Assembly (NCBI GenBank): GCA_910587305.1
Contig: CAJUKV010000008.1
Location: 32,124 to 96,123, forward strand
From: an uncultured Lachnospiraceae bacterium
Lineage (GTDB): Bacteria; Bacillota; Clostridia; Lachnospirales; Lachnospiraceae
Length of the DNA stretch: 64,000 nt
Direction: 5' to 3'
Part shown: in pieces, positions 54,128 through 63,997 of the stretch
How the letters are laid out: each line of letters starts with the position of its first letter
Position numbering within the stretch: the stretch's first letter is position 1
Program-made: the position numbers and the translations under genes
The notes under the pieces: model-generated
The model's database searches: none
The model's input: the letters and a program-made list of their open reading frames with translations, nothing else
Told to the model about the DNA's origin: nothing

Positions 54128-55516
54128 CTAAAAGGCAAGCTTCTCCGCAAAATAAGCGTCAAGGCTGTCGATTGCCACTCTCTCCTGATCCATGGAATCT
54201 CTGAAACGGACCGTCACGCATCCGTCCGTCTCAGAATCAAAATCATAGGTCACGCAGAAAGGCGTACCGATTTCATCCTGGCGGCGGTATCTTTTCCCGA
54301 TATTTCCTCTATCATCATACTCACAGTTATACTTCTTTGAAAGCTGTTCGTAAATTTTTAACGCGCCTTCCCCTAACTTCTTGGAAAGAGGCAGAACGCC
54401 AATCTTCACAGGCGCAAGGGCCGGATGGAAATGGAGTACGGTGCGCACATCGCCCTCTCCGATTTCTTCCTCATCATAAGCCGCGCACAAAAACGCCAAA
54501 ACCACACGATCCGCTCCCAAAGACGGCTCAATAACATAAGGCACATATCTTTCATTTTTCTGATCGTCAAAATAAGTAAGATCCTGGCCGGAAACATTCT
54601 GGTGCTGGGTCAGGTCATAATCGGTTCTGTCGGCAATTCCCCACAGCTCGCCCCAGCCAAAGGGAAACAAAAATTCAATGTCCGTGGTGGCCTTGGAATA
54701 AAATGAGAGTTCTTCCTTCTCGTGATCGCGGACACGCATCTCATCCTCTTTCATGCCAAGGCTCTTAAGCCAGTCAATACAAAACTGCTTCCAGTAGGCA
54801 AACCATTCCAGATCCGTATCGGGCTCACAGAAAAACTCAAGCTCCATCTGCTCAAATTCTCTGGTTCTGAAGGTAAAATTTCCGGGGGTAATCTCGTTGC
54901 GGAAGGACTTGCCAATCTGCCCGATTCCAAAAGGAATTTTCTTGCGGGAGGTTCTTTGTACATTCTTAAAGTTTACAAAAATGCCCTGGGCTGTCTCCGG
55001 CCGCAGATAAACCGTATTTTTGGCGTCCTCCGTAACCCCCTGAAAGGTCTTAAACATCAGGTTAAACTGGCGGATATCCGTAAAGTTATGTTTACCGCAG
55101 GAAGGACAGGGAACATGATGGTCCGCTATAAAGTTTTTCATCATTTCCTGGCTCCAGCCGTCTATGCCGCTCTCCAGCTCAATCTTGTTTTCAGCTGCAA
55201 AATCCTCAATCACCTTGTCCGCACGGAACCGCTCGTGACATTCCTTACAATCCATCAGAGGATCGGAAAAACTGCCCAGATGCCCGGACGCCACCCAAGT
55301 CTGGGGGTTCATCAAAATGGCGCAGTCAACGCCCACATTGTAGGGGTTTTCCATAATAAATTTCTGCCACCATGCTTTTTTCACATTGTTCTTTAGCTCC
55401 ACACCCAGATTCCCATAATCCCAGGTATTGGCCAGACCGCCATAAATTTCGGAACCGGGATACACAAATCCCCTGCCCTTAGCCAGGGCAACAATCTTTT
55501 CCATTGTTTTTTCCAT
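54128..55516 (-). CDS. glyS: Glycyl-tRNA synthetase, dimeric type
   Basis: Single-chain glycyl-tRNA synthetase (462 residues) of the alpha2 class. It begins with [22 protein letters not shown] and contains the class II motif 2 region ([20 protein letters not shown]), [22 protein letters not shown] and the anticodon domain with [13 protein letters not shown]. Bacteria often have the alpha2-beta2 type, but this one is the eukaryote-like type seen in Firmicutes. I prefer the ATG at 55516 (GAGG upstream). No glycine riboswitch or T-box is seen before it. It lies between an unknown lipoprotein gene and the short alaS. Confidence 0.96.
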   Translation of the reverse strand: MEKTMEKIVALAKGRGFVYPGSEIYGGLANTWDYGNLGVELKNNVKKAWWQKFIMENPYNVGVDCAILMNPQTWVASGHLGSFSDPLMDCKECHERFRADKVIEDFAAENKIELESGIDGWSQEMMKNFIADHHVPCPSCGKHNFTDIRQFNLMFKTFQGVTEDAKNTVYLRPETAQGIFVNFKNVQRTSRKKIPFGIGQIGKSFRNEITPGNFTFRTREFEQMELEFFCEPDTDLEWFAYWKQFCIDWLKSLGMKEDEMRVRDHEKEELSFYSKATTDIEFLFPFGWGELWGIADRTDYDLTQHQNVSGQDLTYFDDQKNERYVPYVIEPSLGADRVVLAFLCAAYDEEEIGEGDVRTVLHFHPALAPVKIGVLPLSKKLGEGALKIYEQLSKKYNCEYDDRGNIGKRYRRQDEIGTPFCVTYDFDSETDGCVTVRFRDSMDQERVAIDSLDAYFAEKLAF

Positions 55517-55612
55517 AACACACTTTCCTCTCTCACTCATCTTTCGCAGTCCGCGTCCCCAGACCTCCATAGGAGCGCACGTTACCGGGCTGCGCTGTTA
55601 CCGGTTTATAAA

Positions 55613-56230
55613 TTATTTGTATACAACATACATCATTTTATTTCCATCCTCCGAGCGCTTTACAATTTTCCCGCCGGAAGATACCGTAACGTTATCGCTG
55701 ATATAAAGAGCTTTACCATCAAGCTTTACTGTCTCGTTTATATCCGTCACCAGAAGCTTTTCCTCCTTAAGCGCTAATATATCGGCTTTCCCCAAAGTTT
55801 CACCGGAATCCTTAACGCCGCTTAAAACCACGTCAAGATCATACCCTGCGCTTTGCGCATCCCCGGCTGTTCCTGCAAAAAAAAGAACCTGGTTGAAGGC
55901 CGCATAGTCCCGAACCCCCGCATAGGTAAGCGTGACCTGTGCCAGACCATCTTTTACTTCTACTTTTTCAACCGCTATACTTTCCGTCCCCGTGCGATTA
56001 TTGTAATCAGCTGCCTGTTCTAAAACGGCCTGCTCCAATTCCTCCTTATCATAGTAGCTTTCTTCGAAGCTTTCCTCGATATGAGACCTGATGGTTCCGT
56101 CCTTTGCAAGAGAAAGAAAAGTACCGCTCTCATCTCCATCTTCGCCGCCACAGGCTGAAAAGACCAGCATCACGGAAAAAGTCAGTACGCTTATTATCAT
56201 TTTTTTGAGCATTTTAAGGCTTCTTTTCAT
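55613..56230 (-). CDS. Putative lipoprotein
   Basis: A 205-residue secreted protein. A signal peptide ends in the lipobox FSACGG, so it is a lipid-anchored outer-face protein. The mature part is mostly beta and helix mixture with repeating acidic residues and no cysteine. I do not recognise a family. It lies between recO and glyS on the same strand, but nothing ties it functionally to either. Function unknown. Confidence 0.78.
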   Translation of the reverse strand: MKRSLKMLKKMIISVLTFSVMLVFSACGGEDGDESGTFLSLAKDGTIRSHIEESFEESYYDKEELEQAVLEQAADYNNRTGTESIAVEKVEVKDGLAQVTLTYAGVRDYAAFNQVLFFAGTAGDAQSAGYDLDVVLSGVKDSGETLGKADILALKEEKLLVTDINETVKLDGKALYISDNVTVSSGGKIVKRSEDGNKMMYVVYK

Positions 56231-56290
56231 CGTGCCCTCCCATTCTCTTCCATTTTACCCCATTCATTATATATGACTTACCTTCGTTTT

Positions 56291-56965
56291 TCAACATTGA
56301 ATTTCAGATAATATCTCCAGACTCTTCATTTTCCTGTCCATGAAACGCTTTCCGTAGCTGTCCGTAATCTCAGCAAGCTCCCCAAGCACCTGATCCGTCA
56401 CCGTAAAAGTGTAAAGTTTTTCTACGGAAGAACCCACAATATAATTTACCGCATAAACCGCTCCCGGCAGATAAGGCTGCTCTCTGTCTGGCAGGCCCGG
56501 GTATTCGCCGTTTATGGAAAGCGCTTTGATTTCAAATATGTATCGGATTAACCGGTTAGAAAGTCCTTCATGCAAAAGCGCCCGTAAAGATTGATACAAA
56601 AGCTTTAACATTTCCTTTTCATCACTGTTTTCCCGGGTATAATAATCCATCATCTCTAAAAAATACATTCCATAGCAGGCGGCCTCAAAATTTTCTCTAA
56701 ATCCTTCAAAGTAATTGCTGATAAAAGCTTCCCCTATGCTATAAGCGCTCCTTCCCTCATACATCTTAAATTGCCCAAAACAAAAGGGAGTGGTGGAAGC
56801 TAACAGCCTGCTGCCCTGTTTTCTGGCGCCTCTTGCAAACGCTGCTATTTTTCCCCGTTCCCTTGTAAGTATCACAACCCGCCTGTCATATTCCCCAATC
56901 GGCTCTGCCTTTAATATCATCCCTGTAACACTGATCTGTTCCCGCACCCTGTCCGGCTCCCTCAT
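56291..56965 (-). CDS. recO: DNA repair protein RecO
   Basis: RecO (224 residues) anneals DNA strands and loads RecA with RecFR. The N-terminal OB fold is clear (SVTGMILKAEPIGEYDRRVV and LTRERGKIAAFARGARKQ), followed by FKMYEGRSAYSIGEAFISN and a helical domain. It is a little shorter than most RecO and lacks the C-terminal CxxC zinc motif found in many, perhaps a natural variant. The ATG at 56965 follows GGGAG closely; a GTG at 56947 is the other option. It overlaps yqzL by about 80 bp if the first start is used. Confidence 0.92.
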   Translation of the reverse strand: MREPDRVREQISVTGMILKAEPIGEYDRRVVILTRERGKIAAFARGARKQGSRLLASTTPFCFGQFKMYEGRSAYSIGEAFISNYFEGFRENFEAACYGMYFLEMMDYYTRENSDEKEMLKLLYQSLRALLHEGLSNRLIRYIFEIKALSINGEYPGLPDREQPYLPGAVYAVNYIVGSSVEKLYTFTVTDQVLGELAEITDSYGKRFMDRKMKSLEILSEIQC

Positions 56966-57065
56966 TTTCTCCCAAACCTGCCGTTTTATCTCCCTCCCGG
57001 TAGGCCAGATAATCGTTGATATTACCCGTACTTAAAAATTTGTCCCAGTAATTTATTACTTTCAT
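56886..57065 (-). CDS. yqzL: Small YqzL-like protein
   Basis: A 59-residue small protein between era and recO. The N-terminal YWDKFLSTGNINDYLAYR matches the YqzL family (short proteins at this spot in Bacillus), and the C-terminal half is low-complexity Gly/Glu. GGGGG lies 6 nt before the ATG at 57065. The end overlaps recO in another frame, so the second half may be a passenger of that overlap. Function unknown. The order era-yqzL-recO is the same as in Bacillus. Confidence 0.72.
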   Translation of the reverse strand: MKVINYWDKFLSTGNINDYLAYREGDKTAGLGENEGAGQGAGTDQCYRDDIKGRADWGI

Positions 57066-57121
57066 CTTGTGCCCCCTAGTATCAAAAAAGTATAATATTA
57101 GGGTTTACTGTTTTCTTTTTT

Positions 57122-58024
57122 CTATTCGCTGTCCTTTGGATTATACCCAAAATTTTTGAGCAGGAAATCGCTGTCGCGCCAGTCCTTTTTCACCTTCACC
57201 CACAGTTGAAGATTTACCTTACATTCCAGCATTTCCTCGATATCTTTTCGGGCGCCGGTTCCGATTTTTTTGAGCATACTCCCCTGTTTTCCTATGATAA
57301 TTCCCTTGTGGGAATCCTTTTCACAGATAATATCAGCATCAATATCGAATATCTTTCCCCGCCGCTTCATCCGCTCTATTGTAACGGCTATTCCATGGGG
57401 TATTTCCTCCTCCAGGCAGTAAAGAGCCTTCTCCCGTATCAGCTCCGCCACAATCTGCCGCTCCGGCTGGTCGGTAATCACATCTTCCTCATAAAAAGCC
57501 GGCCCATAGGGCAGGTAAGTCATAATACACTTAATAAGTTCATCGGTATTTTCTCCCTTTAGCGCGGACACCGGCACAATCTCGGCAAAATCCAACTCCT
57601 TTCGATAGGTGTCGATAAACCCCAAAAGTTCTTCTCTCTTTACCTTATCAATCTTATTGATGACCAGTATAACCGGCGTATCTATTTTTTGAAGCTGCTC
57701 TATAATATATCGCTCTCCGGCGCCTATAAAATGAGAGGGTTCCACCAGCCACAGGATAACGTCCACTTCCTTAAGGCTTCTGTTTGCCACATTTACCATA
57801 TAATCCCCAAGCCGGTTTTTTGCTTTATGGATTCCCGGCGTATCTACAAAGACAATCTGCCCTTCCTTCGAGGTATAAACTGTCTGAATACGATTTCTGG
57901 TTGTCTGGGGCTTATCGGACGTAATGGCAATTTTCTGCCCGATTAAACAATTCATCAGGGTGGATTTTCCTACATTGGGTCTTCCAATAAGCGCTGCAAA
58001 TCCGGATTTATACTGGTCGTTCAT
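57122..58024 (-). CDS. era: GTPase Era
   Basis: Era (300 residues) is a GTPase that binds the 3' end of 16S rRNA during 30S maturation. GTPase motifs are GRPNVGKSTLMN (G1), the TTRNRIQTV switch, FVDTPGI (G3) and NKIDK (G4). A C-terminal KH domain with GIIIGKQGSMLKKIG follows. The ATG at 58024 has GGAGG at 6 nt; another ATG just before it is too close to the site. A hairpin of 8 bp plus 4 bp (58048-58083) lies in the leader. yqzL and recO follow in the standard order. Confidence 0.97.
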   Translation of the reverse strand: MNDQYKSGFAALIGRPNVGKSTLMNCLIGQKIAITSDKPQTTRNRIQTVYTSKEGQIVFVDTPGIHKAKNRLGDYMVNVANRSLKEVDVILWLVEPSHFIGAGERYIIEQLQKIDTPVILVINKIDKVKREELLGFIDTYRKELDFAEIVPVSALKGENTDELIKCIMTYLPYGPAFYEEDVITDQPERQIVAELIREKALYCLEEEIPHGIAVTIERMKRRGKIFDIDADIICEKDSHKGIIIGKQGSMLKKIGTGARKDIEEMLECKVNLQLWVKVKKDWRDSDFLLKNFGYNPKDSE

Positions 58025-58047
58025 CATAATCCTCCGTACTGTTACGG

Positions 58048-58083
58048 CCCGCAAATTTGGGCGCAGGCACAAACTTGCGGGCT
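58048..58083 (-). other. Hairpin in era leader
   Basis: Stem GCCCGCAA/TTGCGGGC (58048-58055 and 58076-58083), continued by TTTG/CAAA after a one-base mismatch. No U-tract follows. It lies 24 nt before the era start, so it might affect initiation. Confidence 0.5.
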
Positions 58084-58121
58084 ATAAGAAATTTATTTTT
58101 TTCGTAATATCTCTTTTTATG

Positions 58122-59192
58122 CTACTTCATTGTCGTATCTTTCTTTTCCTCTGATTTAGGCGAAACGCCTGTCATCATATTGGGCTGCGGCCCCGCGGAA
58201 TTTCCCGGCATTTTCTTTTCCTTCTTTACCCCTTTTTTCTTTCTCACCATTTTCACCAGCCTGATAATCAGACGAATGAGGAAAAAGACAACGGTTAAAA
58301 TAACTGCCCATAAGATAAGATAAGGCAAATTAATGATACAGTCAATCCCAAAATTCACCAGCCCGTTTCCAATATCAAATAAGCTGTCCATAAAGCCTGT
58401 CGCAATCTTTTCCCATGGCGTCTGTTCCTGAACCGGCGTGTATCTGGTAACCTCATTGATATTCAAATAAACGGTGCTGTAGGAAACCTGATTGTCCATG
58501 GTCCGCAGCTGGGATTCCATGCTCTCAAGCATATAGCGCACATCTGAAAGCCTGCTCTCTAATGTAATGATGTCCTCAATGGTTTCCGCCCGCTCTAAAA
58601 GCTCCAAAAGCCTCTCCTGCTCCGCTACCAGAGCTTTCTTATGGCTTTCCATATCCACGTACTGTAATGTCACATCCGTAACGCTTTCATTCTGACTGAT
58701 CACATTGGAATTTTCCGAAACCATCGTCAAAAATTCATCCAGCTTTTGGGCCGGAATACGGATGGTCAAATTTGCATTCCGATTGGATTTTCCATAATAA
58801 GTGCTGCCGTTGTAGGCGTAGCTTTCCTCTATGTATCCGCCGAACTGCTCCGTCCTTTTTTTCACGTTGGCAAGCAAATCCTCAAAGGTTTCCGTCTCCA
58901 CTTCCAAAGTGACATTCCTGATAAGCTTGCGCTGCGTGCTTTGTACCTGCGGCGAAGAGCCGCCCTCAGCCGCCATATCCATCTCCTCGGCCTCAGCTGT
59001 CGACTCCATAGCGTAACCGCCTGCGTCCGCGTAGCTGTTTTCCTGCACGGCGCTGGCAGCGGCTGTATCTGAGGCCGCCTCCATGACCCCCGTTCCTTTG
59101 GATGATGCGCCGCAGCCTGATAAAAGCAATGCCGCAAAAATACAGGCTAACAGTGTTCTTTTTTTGCCGGATACCATTATACAATTTTTCAT
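58122..59192 (-). CDS. DUF4349 lipoprotein
   Basis: A 356-residue lipoprotein: signal peptide and lipobox LLSGCGASSK, then an acidic linker. The DUF4349 domain runs from RKLIRNVTLEVETETFEDLL to VYLNINEVTRYTP, with a helical hairpin (residues about 170-235, SHKKALVAEQERLLELLERA) that is probably coiled coil. A membrane segment (YLILWAVILTVVFFLIRLII) and a lysine-rich tail inside follow. It thus bridges the membrane from outside to inside. GGGAGG lies before the ATG at 59192. Role unknown; some relatives are linked to cell-envelope stress. Confidence 0.87.
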   Translation of the reverse strand: MKNCIMVSGKKRTLLACIFAALLLSGCGASSKGTGVMEAASDTAAASAVQENSYADAGGYAMESTAEAEEMDMAAEGGSSPQVQSTQRKLIRNVTLEVETETFEDLLANVKKRTEQFGGYIEESYAYNGSTYYGKSNRNANLTIRIPAQKLDEFLTMVSENSNVISQNESVTDVTLQYVDMESHKKALVAEQERLLELLERAETIEDIITLESRLSDVRYMLESMESQLRTMDNQVSYSTVYLNINEVTRYTPVQEQTPWEKIATGFMDSLFDIGNGLVNFGIDCIINLPYLILWAVILTVVFFLIRLIIRLVKMVRKKKGVKKEKKMPGNSAGPQPNMMTGVSPKSEEKKDTTMK

Positions 59193-59317
59193 AACCAAGC
59201 CCTCCCGTTCTTTTTCGCAGTCTTCCGGATTTTCCGAAGAACCATTTTCTTTGCTATAAAAGATACGTTCAAAACAGTTGTTTTTTATGGAAAATATAAA
59301 AATAAATTTATGAAAAG

Positions 59318-59362
59318 AAAGGTGCAAAGTTCAAACATCCGTTCAGACCTTACACCCTTTTT
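59318..59362 (-). terminator. Probable terminator of asnS
   Basis: On the minus strand an imperfect stem of the form GGTG..AA..GT/AC..TT..CACC lies between AAAAAGG and CCTTTCTTTT. It lies just past the asnS stop (59368). Confidence 0.45.
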
Positions 59363-59367
59363 CAACC

Positions 59368-60759
59368 TTACAGCTCACAATTATTAACCGTTCTCGGGAA
59401 AGGAATGACGTCCCTGATATTGCTCATTCCTGTCAGATACATAACGCATCTCTCAAAGCCAAGTCCAAACCCTGCATGCCTGGTACTTCCATATTTGCGC
59501 AAATCAAGATAAAAATCATAATCTTCCCTGTTAAGCCCCAGTTCTTCCATGCGCTTAACCAGCTTCTCATAGTCGTCCTCTCTCTGGCTTCCTCCAATAA
59601 TTTCACCAATTCCCGGCACCAGACAGTCAACGGCGGCAACTGTTTTGCCATCCTCGTTCAGCTTCATATAAAATGCTTTGATCTCTTTCGGATAATCTGT
59701 CACAAACACAGGACGCCTGAACACTTCCTCTGTCAGATAACGTTCATGTTCCGTCTGCAAATCGCATCCCCAGGATACTTTATATTCAAACTTGTCATTA
59801 TTTTTGCTCAAAATATCGATTGCTTCCGTATAGGTCACATGCGCGAAATCGGAATTTACCACATTGTCAAGCCGCTCCAAAAGTCCCTTGTCGATAAAGG
59901 AATTAAAGAAATTCATCTCCTCCGGCGCATTCTCCCGCACATACCGGATAATGTATTTCAGCATGGACTCCGCCAGCATCATGTCATCCGTCAAATCCGC
60001 AAACGCAATTTCCGGCTCAATCATCCAAAACTCCGCCGCATGACGGGTGGTATTGGAATTTTCCGCCCTGAACGTAGGGCCAAAAGTATAAATATTGCGG
60101 AACGCCTGTGCGTAAGTCTCCCCGTTTAACTGTCCGCTGACCGTCAGGTTCGTCGCCTTATGGAAGAAATCCTGGGTAAAATCCACCTTTCCATCCTCCG
60201 TCATTGGAATGTTGGCAAGATCCATAGTGGTTACCTGGAACATTTCCCCCGCCCCTTCACAGTCGCTTCCTGTGATTAACGGTGTATGCACATACACAAA
60301 ATCCCTCTCCTGAAAGAATTTATGAATCGCATAGGCAACCAGCGAACGCACACGAAAAACAGCCTGAAATGTGTTTGTCCTCGGACGCAAATGCGAAATC
60401 GTGCGTAAGTATTCCATACTGTGACGCTTTTTCTGCAAAGGATAATCCGGCGCCGACGCTCCTTCTACGCTAATCTGCGCCGCCTGAATCTCAAAGGGCT
60501 GCTTCGCCTGAGGCGTTGGAACCAGGGTTCCTTTCACAATAATTGCCGCCCCCACATTCAATTTGGAAATCTCCGCAAAATTTTCCATTTCATCATGATA
60601 TACCACCTGCAGAGTCTCAAAAAACGTGCCGTCGCTTAACACAATAAATCCAAACGTCTTGGAATCACGTATACTCCGCACCCATCCGCCGACGCGTACC
60701 TCTTTCTCCAGATATTCTTCCCTGTTCCTGAAAATTTCCCTGACCGTTGTCAACTGCAT
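59368..60759 (-). CDS. asnS: Asparaginyl-tRNA synthetase
   Basis: AsnRS (463 residues, the family length), class IIb. The N-terminal OB-fold anticodon domain ([20 protein letters not shown]) is followed by the catalytic core: [59 protein letters not shown] (motif 2) and [15 protein letters not shown] (motif 3). [11 protein letters not shown] marks Asn rather than Asp use. The ATG at 60759 has GGAGG 8 nt upstream. It lies between the peptidase gene and the DUF4349 gene. Confidence 0.97.
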   Translation of the reverse strand: MQLTTVREIFRNREEYLEKEVRVGGWVRSIRDSKTFGFIVLSDGTFFETLQVVYHDEMENFAEISKLNVGAAIIVKGTLVPTPQAKQPFEIQAAQISVEGASAPDYPLQKKRHSMEYLRTISHLRPRTNTFQAVFRVRSLVAYAIHKFFQERDFVYVHTPLITGSDCEGAGEMFQVTTMDLANIPMTEDGKVDFTQDFFHKATNLTVSGQLNGETYAQAFRNIYTFGPTFRAENSNTTRHAAEFWMIEPEIAFADLTDDMMLAESMLKYIIRYVRENAPEEMNFFNSFIDKGLLERLDNVVNSDFAHVTYTEAIDILSKNNDKFEYKVSWGCDLQTEHERYLTEEVFRRPVFVTDYPKEIKAFYMKLNEDGKTVAAVDCLVPGIGEIIGGSQREDDYEKLVKRMEELGLNREDYDFYLDLRKYGSTRHAGFGLGFERCVMYLTGMSNIRDVIPFPRTVNNCEL

Positions 60760-60885
60760 CCCGCAGTCCTCCTTCTTCATTTACTTAATATTGCTATTCC
60801 AAAAATGTTTAACTGAAAATTTTTCTCAAATAATACTACTTTCCTAATCATAGCATTTTCAAAAAGAAATCGCAAGTCCTGTCAT

Positions 60886-63813
60886 TTAATGAAACAACTG
60901 CTCCACCTGCATAAACATTTCTTCACTTTCCTTTATCTTTTCCCCGTTTCCTACCACGCAAAGGCACTCGTTTTCCATAAAAGCGCGCACATATCTGCCA
61001 AGCCCCTTAAGTTCTTCCCTGGTGGTGGCCAGCAGCTCGTCCCTCTCTCTCTGCACCCTCTCCATGGACAGCCCCGTCATATAGCCTCCAAGAGAATAAA
61101 TTCCCTTGGTAGCAGGCGTCATAGGCGTATCCAGCTCGCTGATTGCCCCGATAATAAACTGTGTCACCGTCCGTTCGTCCAGATTCACATTCTCGATATA
61201 TTCCGCCGCCTGCTCATAAACGTCAACCGTCTTTTTCAAATTGGGGTCTCTGTAGGAAACAAAGTACCCGTCCCCGTTTCTGTAAAAACCACACATACAG
61301 CCGTAAGCGCCGCCCTTTACTCTGACCTGATTCCACAGATAGTCATAGCCCATCATGACCTTGAGCACCTTCAAAGCGCCCGTATAAGGGAGTCCCTTGT
61401 CGATGAAATTTCCTGCCCGGCATACATACTGCACCTGTCCGGCCGTCATGAAAGCCTCGTTTTTCTTAACCGGCTCCGGTGAAAAGCTCTCCCCCGACAC
61501 CCCGCCGGTATACAGCTCCTCCTTTAACCGGCTCACAGCCTGCTCGAGGCCGGGATAGCTGTCTTTTGACGCCGTGTAATCCACCAGCAGATTTTCCGGC
61601 CTGAAAATATATTGTACCAATTCCTTCAGATTTTGTACCAGTTCCTCCTTACGGTTTTCAAAATCCTTTAAAAGATCTTCCAAAAGTCTGTACTGGGGAA
61701 TACCGCTAATCTGCTCCGATACCGCCGCCGTAGGTGAAAAATACGAAAGCGCCCGTATACTTGCTACGGAATGTCCGGCCCCTGTCATAACGGCCTGCAT
61801 TCTTGACTTTGTCTCCGCAAGAATCTCATAAAGCCGCTTTGTATCGTCAAATTGAGAGGTCAGCAAAATCTCTTTCATCAGCTCCATGGCCTTATCCCGT
61901 TTTTCATAAAGGGCCTTGGAACGGATTTCCAGCGTAACCTTATATTTCTTTAAATCGTTTGCGTTGGTGTAAGTGTTTACCACCGTCTTGATTCCGCCCG
62001 TATGAATATTTACTTCATTAAAAAGCTCGCCGTAGCTAAAATGCTCCGTATCAACCATCATGAGCGCCGCTTTTAAAATTCCCACATAGGGAAACAGCCT
62101 TGCCGGTACGTCCTTTAAATCAAACACCAGATTCAGATAACTGATGCCGTTTGTAAAAAGGTCGTGCACAAGAACCGTAGTTCCATCCACGGTATGAACC
62201 TCGTTGACGTAACCTGCCGCCTCCTTTTTCATGTCCTCTCTGGTGAGCAGCGGGATCGTCTCTAAGGCTTCTTTCGTATTTTCCTCCTCCTGATAAGCGC
62301 GCAGGGCGGCCGTCTTATCCACTATTTCCTGCTTTTCCTGCTCTGAAAGAGTGGCTTTGTACGCCTGAAGCTTATCGTAAAGGGCTTTATCCTTCCGGGT
62401 GGTTAACCCCTGTACGGGCTTCGCCTCCATAATCGTTTTATGGGGATTATCCAAAATATATTTTTTAATCAATTCCTCAAAATATCCCGTGCCAATAGAA
62501 GCTTTCAGCTCCGCATAGGTTTCGTTCGCCTCTATATGCATAAAGGGCGCTTTTTCATCATAAAGCCAGCTGTCTAACGCTTCCAGCCCAAGCATCAGAC
62601 CTTTCGGATAGGAGCCAAAGTCCGCCTCTCTGTACCGGAACTCAAAATAATTGATGGCCGCCGCAAGAGCCTTTTTGTCCAAACCTTCCGAAACAGCCTT
62701 TTCAAGCACCTGATGAATCGTAGATACAAATTCTTCCTTCTGACTGCCCTCCGCATTCTTGGCAATCACGGAAAAATAAGGCTGATAGATGCCATTTTCC
62801 AGCGTACTGTACACATCCTTCCCTATCCCCTTGTCAATCAGCGCCTGCTTCACCGGCGCGCCGGGGGCGGAACAAAGCACATAGTCAAGCACATCCATCG
62901 CGATATAAAGCTTCCTGTCAAGGCTGGTTCCCATGGAAACATTATAAGTCAGATACGTATTTTCAAGAACGGAATCGTCCTCCATAATGGAATACTCCTT
63001 CACCAGCTCCTTAGGCGCTTTAAAGGGCGTCTGTATCCCCACCCGTGAGTCCACCGAAAGCGCGTCAAAACCTGACAGGTACTCCTTGTCTATAAAAGAA
63101 AGATACTCTGCGGCATCCATATTTCCGTACAAATAAATATAACTGTTTGACGGGTGATAATATTTCTTGTGGAAGGCCAGAAAATCCTCGTAGGTAAGCT
63201 CCGGAATAAAATCCGGGTCTCCGCCGGATTCCAGCCCATAGGTCATATCCGGATAAAGGGAATTCATAATCTCTCTCTCCACAACGTCGTCCGGCGAAGA
63301 AAAGGCCCCCTTCATCTCATTATACACAACGCCGTTGATGGAAAGCTCGTCCTCCAAATCTTCCATCTCATAGTGCCACCCTTCCTGCCTGAAAATCTTT
63401 TCCTCGTTATAAATGTTGGGATAAAAAACAGCGTCCAGATAAACATGCACCAGGTTTTTAAAATCCTTGTCATTGCAGCTCGCCACCGGGTAGACCGTCT
63501 TGTCGGGATATGTCATTGCATTTAAAAAAGTATTTAACGAGCCCTTGGCCAGCTCGATAAAAGGATCCTTTACCGGGAAATTTTTAGAACCGCACAGCAC
63601 GGAATGCTCCAAAATATGGGCGACGCCGGTGCTGTCCTTCGGCGGCGTGCGAAAGCCAATATAAAACACCTTGTTTTCATCGTCATTTAACAAAAGCGTT
63701 ACGGCCGCCCCTGTCTTTTTGTGCCTTAAAATGTACCCCTCCGAATTTAAATCGCTTATTATTCTCTTTTCAATCACCTGATAGGCATCCATCGCTTCGA
63801 TCTGCTGTTTCAT
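60886..63813 (-). CDS. M16C zinc metallopeptidase (PreP/HypA-like)
   Basis: A 975-residue presequence-peptidase-type M16C protease. The inverted zinc motif HILEH gives His66, Glu69 and His70, with the distal Glu166 in YNEMKGA. Four M16 repeats form the two halves of a clam-shell chamber that degrades short unfolded peptides; the C-terminal half lacks a zinc motif, as expected. The ATG at 63813 follows GAGG at 6 nt. The frame is open to the end of the window, but the upstream part has no family similarity and includes hairpins. The protein has no signal peptide, so it acts inside the cell. Confidence 0.95.
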   Translation of the reverse strand: MKQQIEAMDAYQVIEKRIISDLNSEGYILRHKKTGAAVTLLLNDDENKVFYIGFRTPPKDSTGVAHILEHSVLCGSKNFPVKDPFIELAKGSLNTFLNAMTYPDKTVYPVASCNDKDFKNLVHVYLDAVFYPNIYNEEKIFRQEGWHYEMEDLEDELSINGVVYNEMKGAFSSPDDVVEREIMNSLYPDMTYGLESGGDPDFIPELTYEDFLAFHKKYYHPSNSYIYLYGNMDAAEYLSFIDKEYLSGFDALSVDSRVGIQTPFKAPKELVKEYSIMEDDSVLENTYLTYNVSMGTSLDRKLYIAMDVLDYVLCSAPGAPVKQALIDKGIGKDVYSTLENGIYQPYFSVIAKNAEGSQKEEFVSTIHQVLEKAVSEGLDKKALAAAINYFEFRYREADFGSYPKGLMLGLEALDSWLYDEKAPFMHIEANETYAELKASIGTGYFEELIKKYILDNPHKTIMEAKPVQGLTTRKDKALYDKLQAYKATLSEQEKQEIVDKTAALRAYQEEENTKEALETIPLLTREDMKKEAAGYVNEVHTVDGTTVLVHDLFTNGISYLNLVFDLKDVPARLFPYVGILKAALMMVDTEHFSYGELFNEVNIHTGGIKTVVNTYTNANDLKKYKVTLEIRSKALYEKRDKAMELMKEILLTSQFDDTKRLYEILAETKSRMQAVMTGAGHSVASIRALSYFSPTAAVSEQISGIPQYRLLEDLLKDFENRKEELVQNLKELVQYIFRPENLLVDYTASKDSYPGLEQAVSRLKEELYTGGVSGESFSPEPVKKNEAFMTAGQVQYVCRAGNFIDKGLPYTGALKVLKVMMGYDYLWNQVRVKGGAYGCMCGFYRNGDGYFVSYRDPNLKKTVDVYEQAAEYIENVNLDERTVTQFIIGAISELDTPMTPATKGIYSLGGYMTGLSMERVQRERDELLATTREELKGLGRYVRAFMENECLCVVGNGEKIKESEEMFMQVEQLFH

Positions 63814-63953
63814 AACGCACCTCATCCTTCTTTTTATTTTATCTGTTAAAACATACGAATCGTTCGCATATATCCTATTTTTCCCATAGCGCCCTCCGAA
63901 TATAAGCATTTGGGCGTTTTTCTTATCCGGCTTCATGTGCGGCCTAGTCGCCC

Positions 63954-63997
63954 CCACCCGTAAAACGGGTGGCTCGGGACGCGGGCTATAAGCCCGC
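63954..63997. repeat. Paired perfect hairpins at window end
   Basis: A 7-bp stem CCACCCG/CGGGTGG (63954-63960 and 63966-63972) is followed by GCGGGCT/AGCCCGC (63981-63987 and 63991-63997). The two are 8 bp apart. They may be the edge of an element extending beyond the window. Confidence 0.5.
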
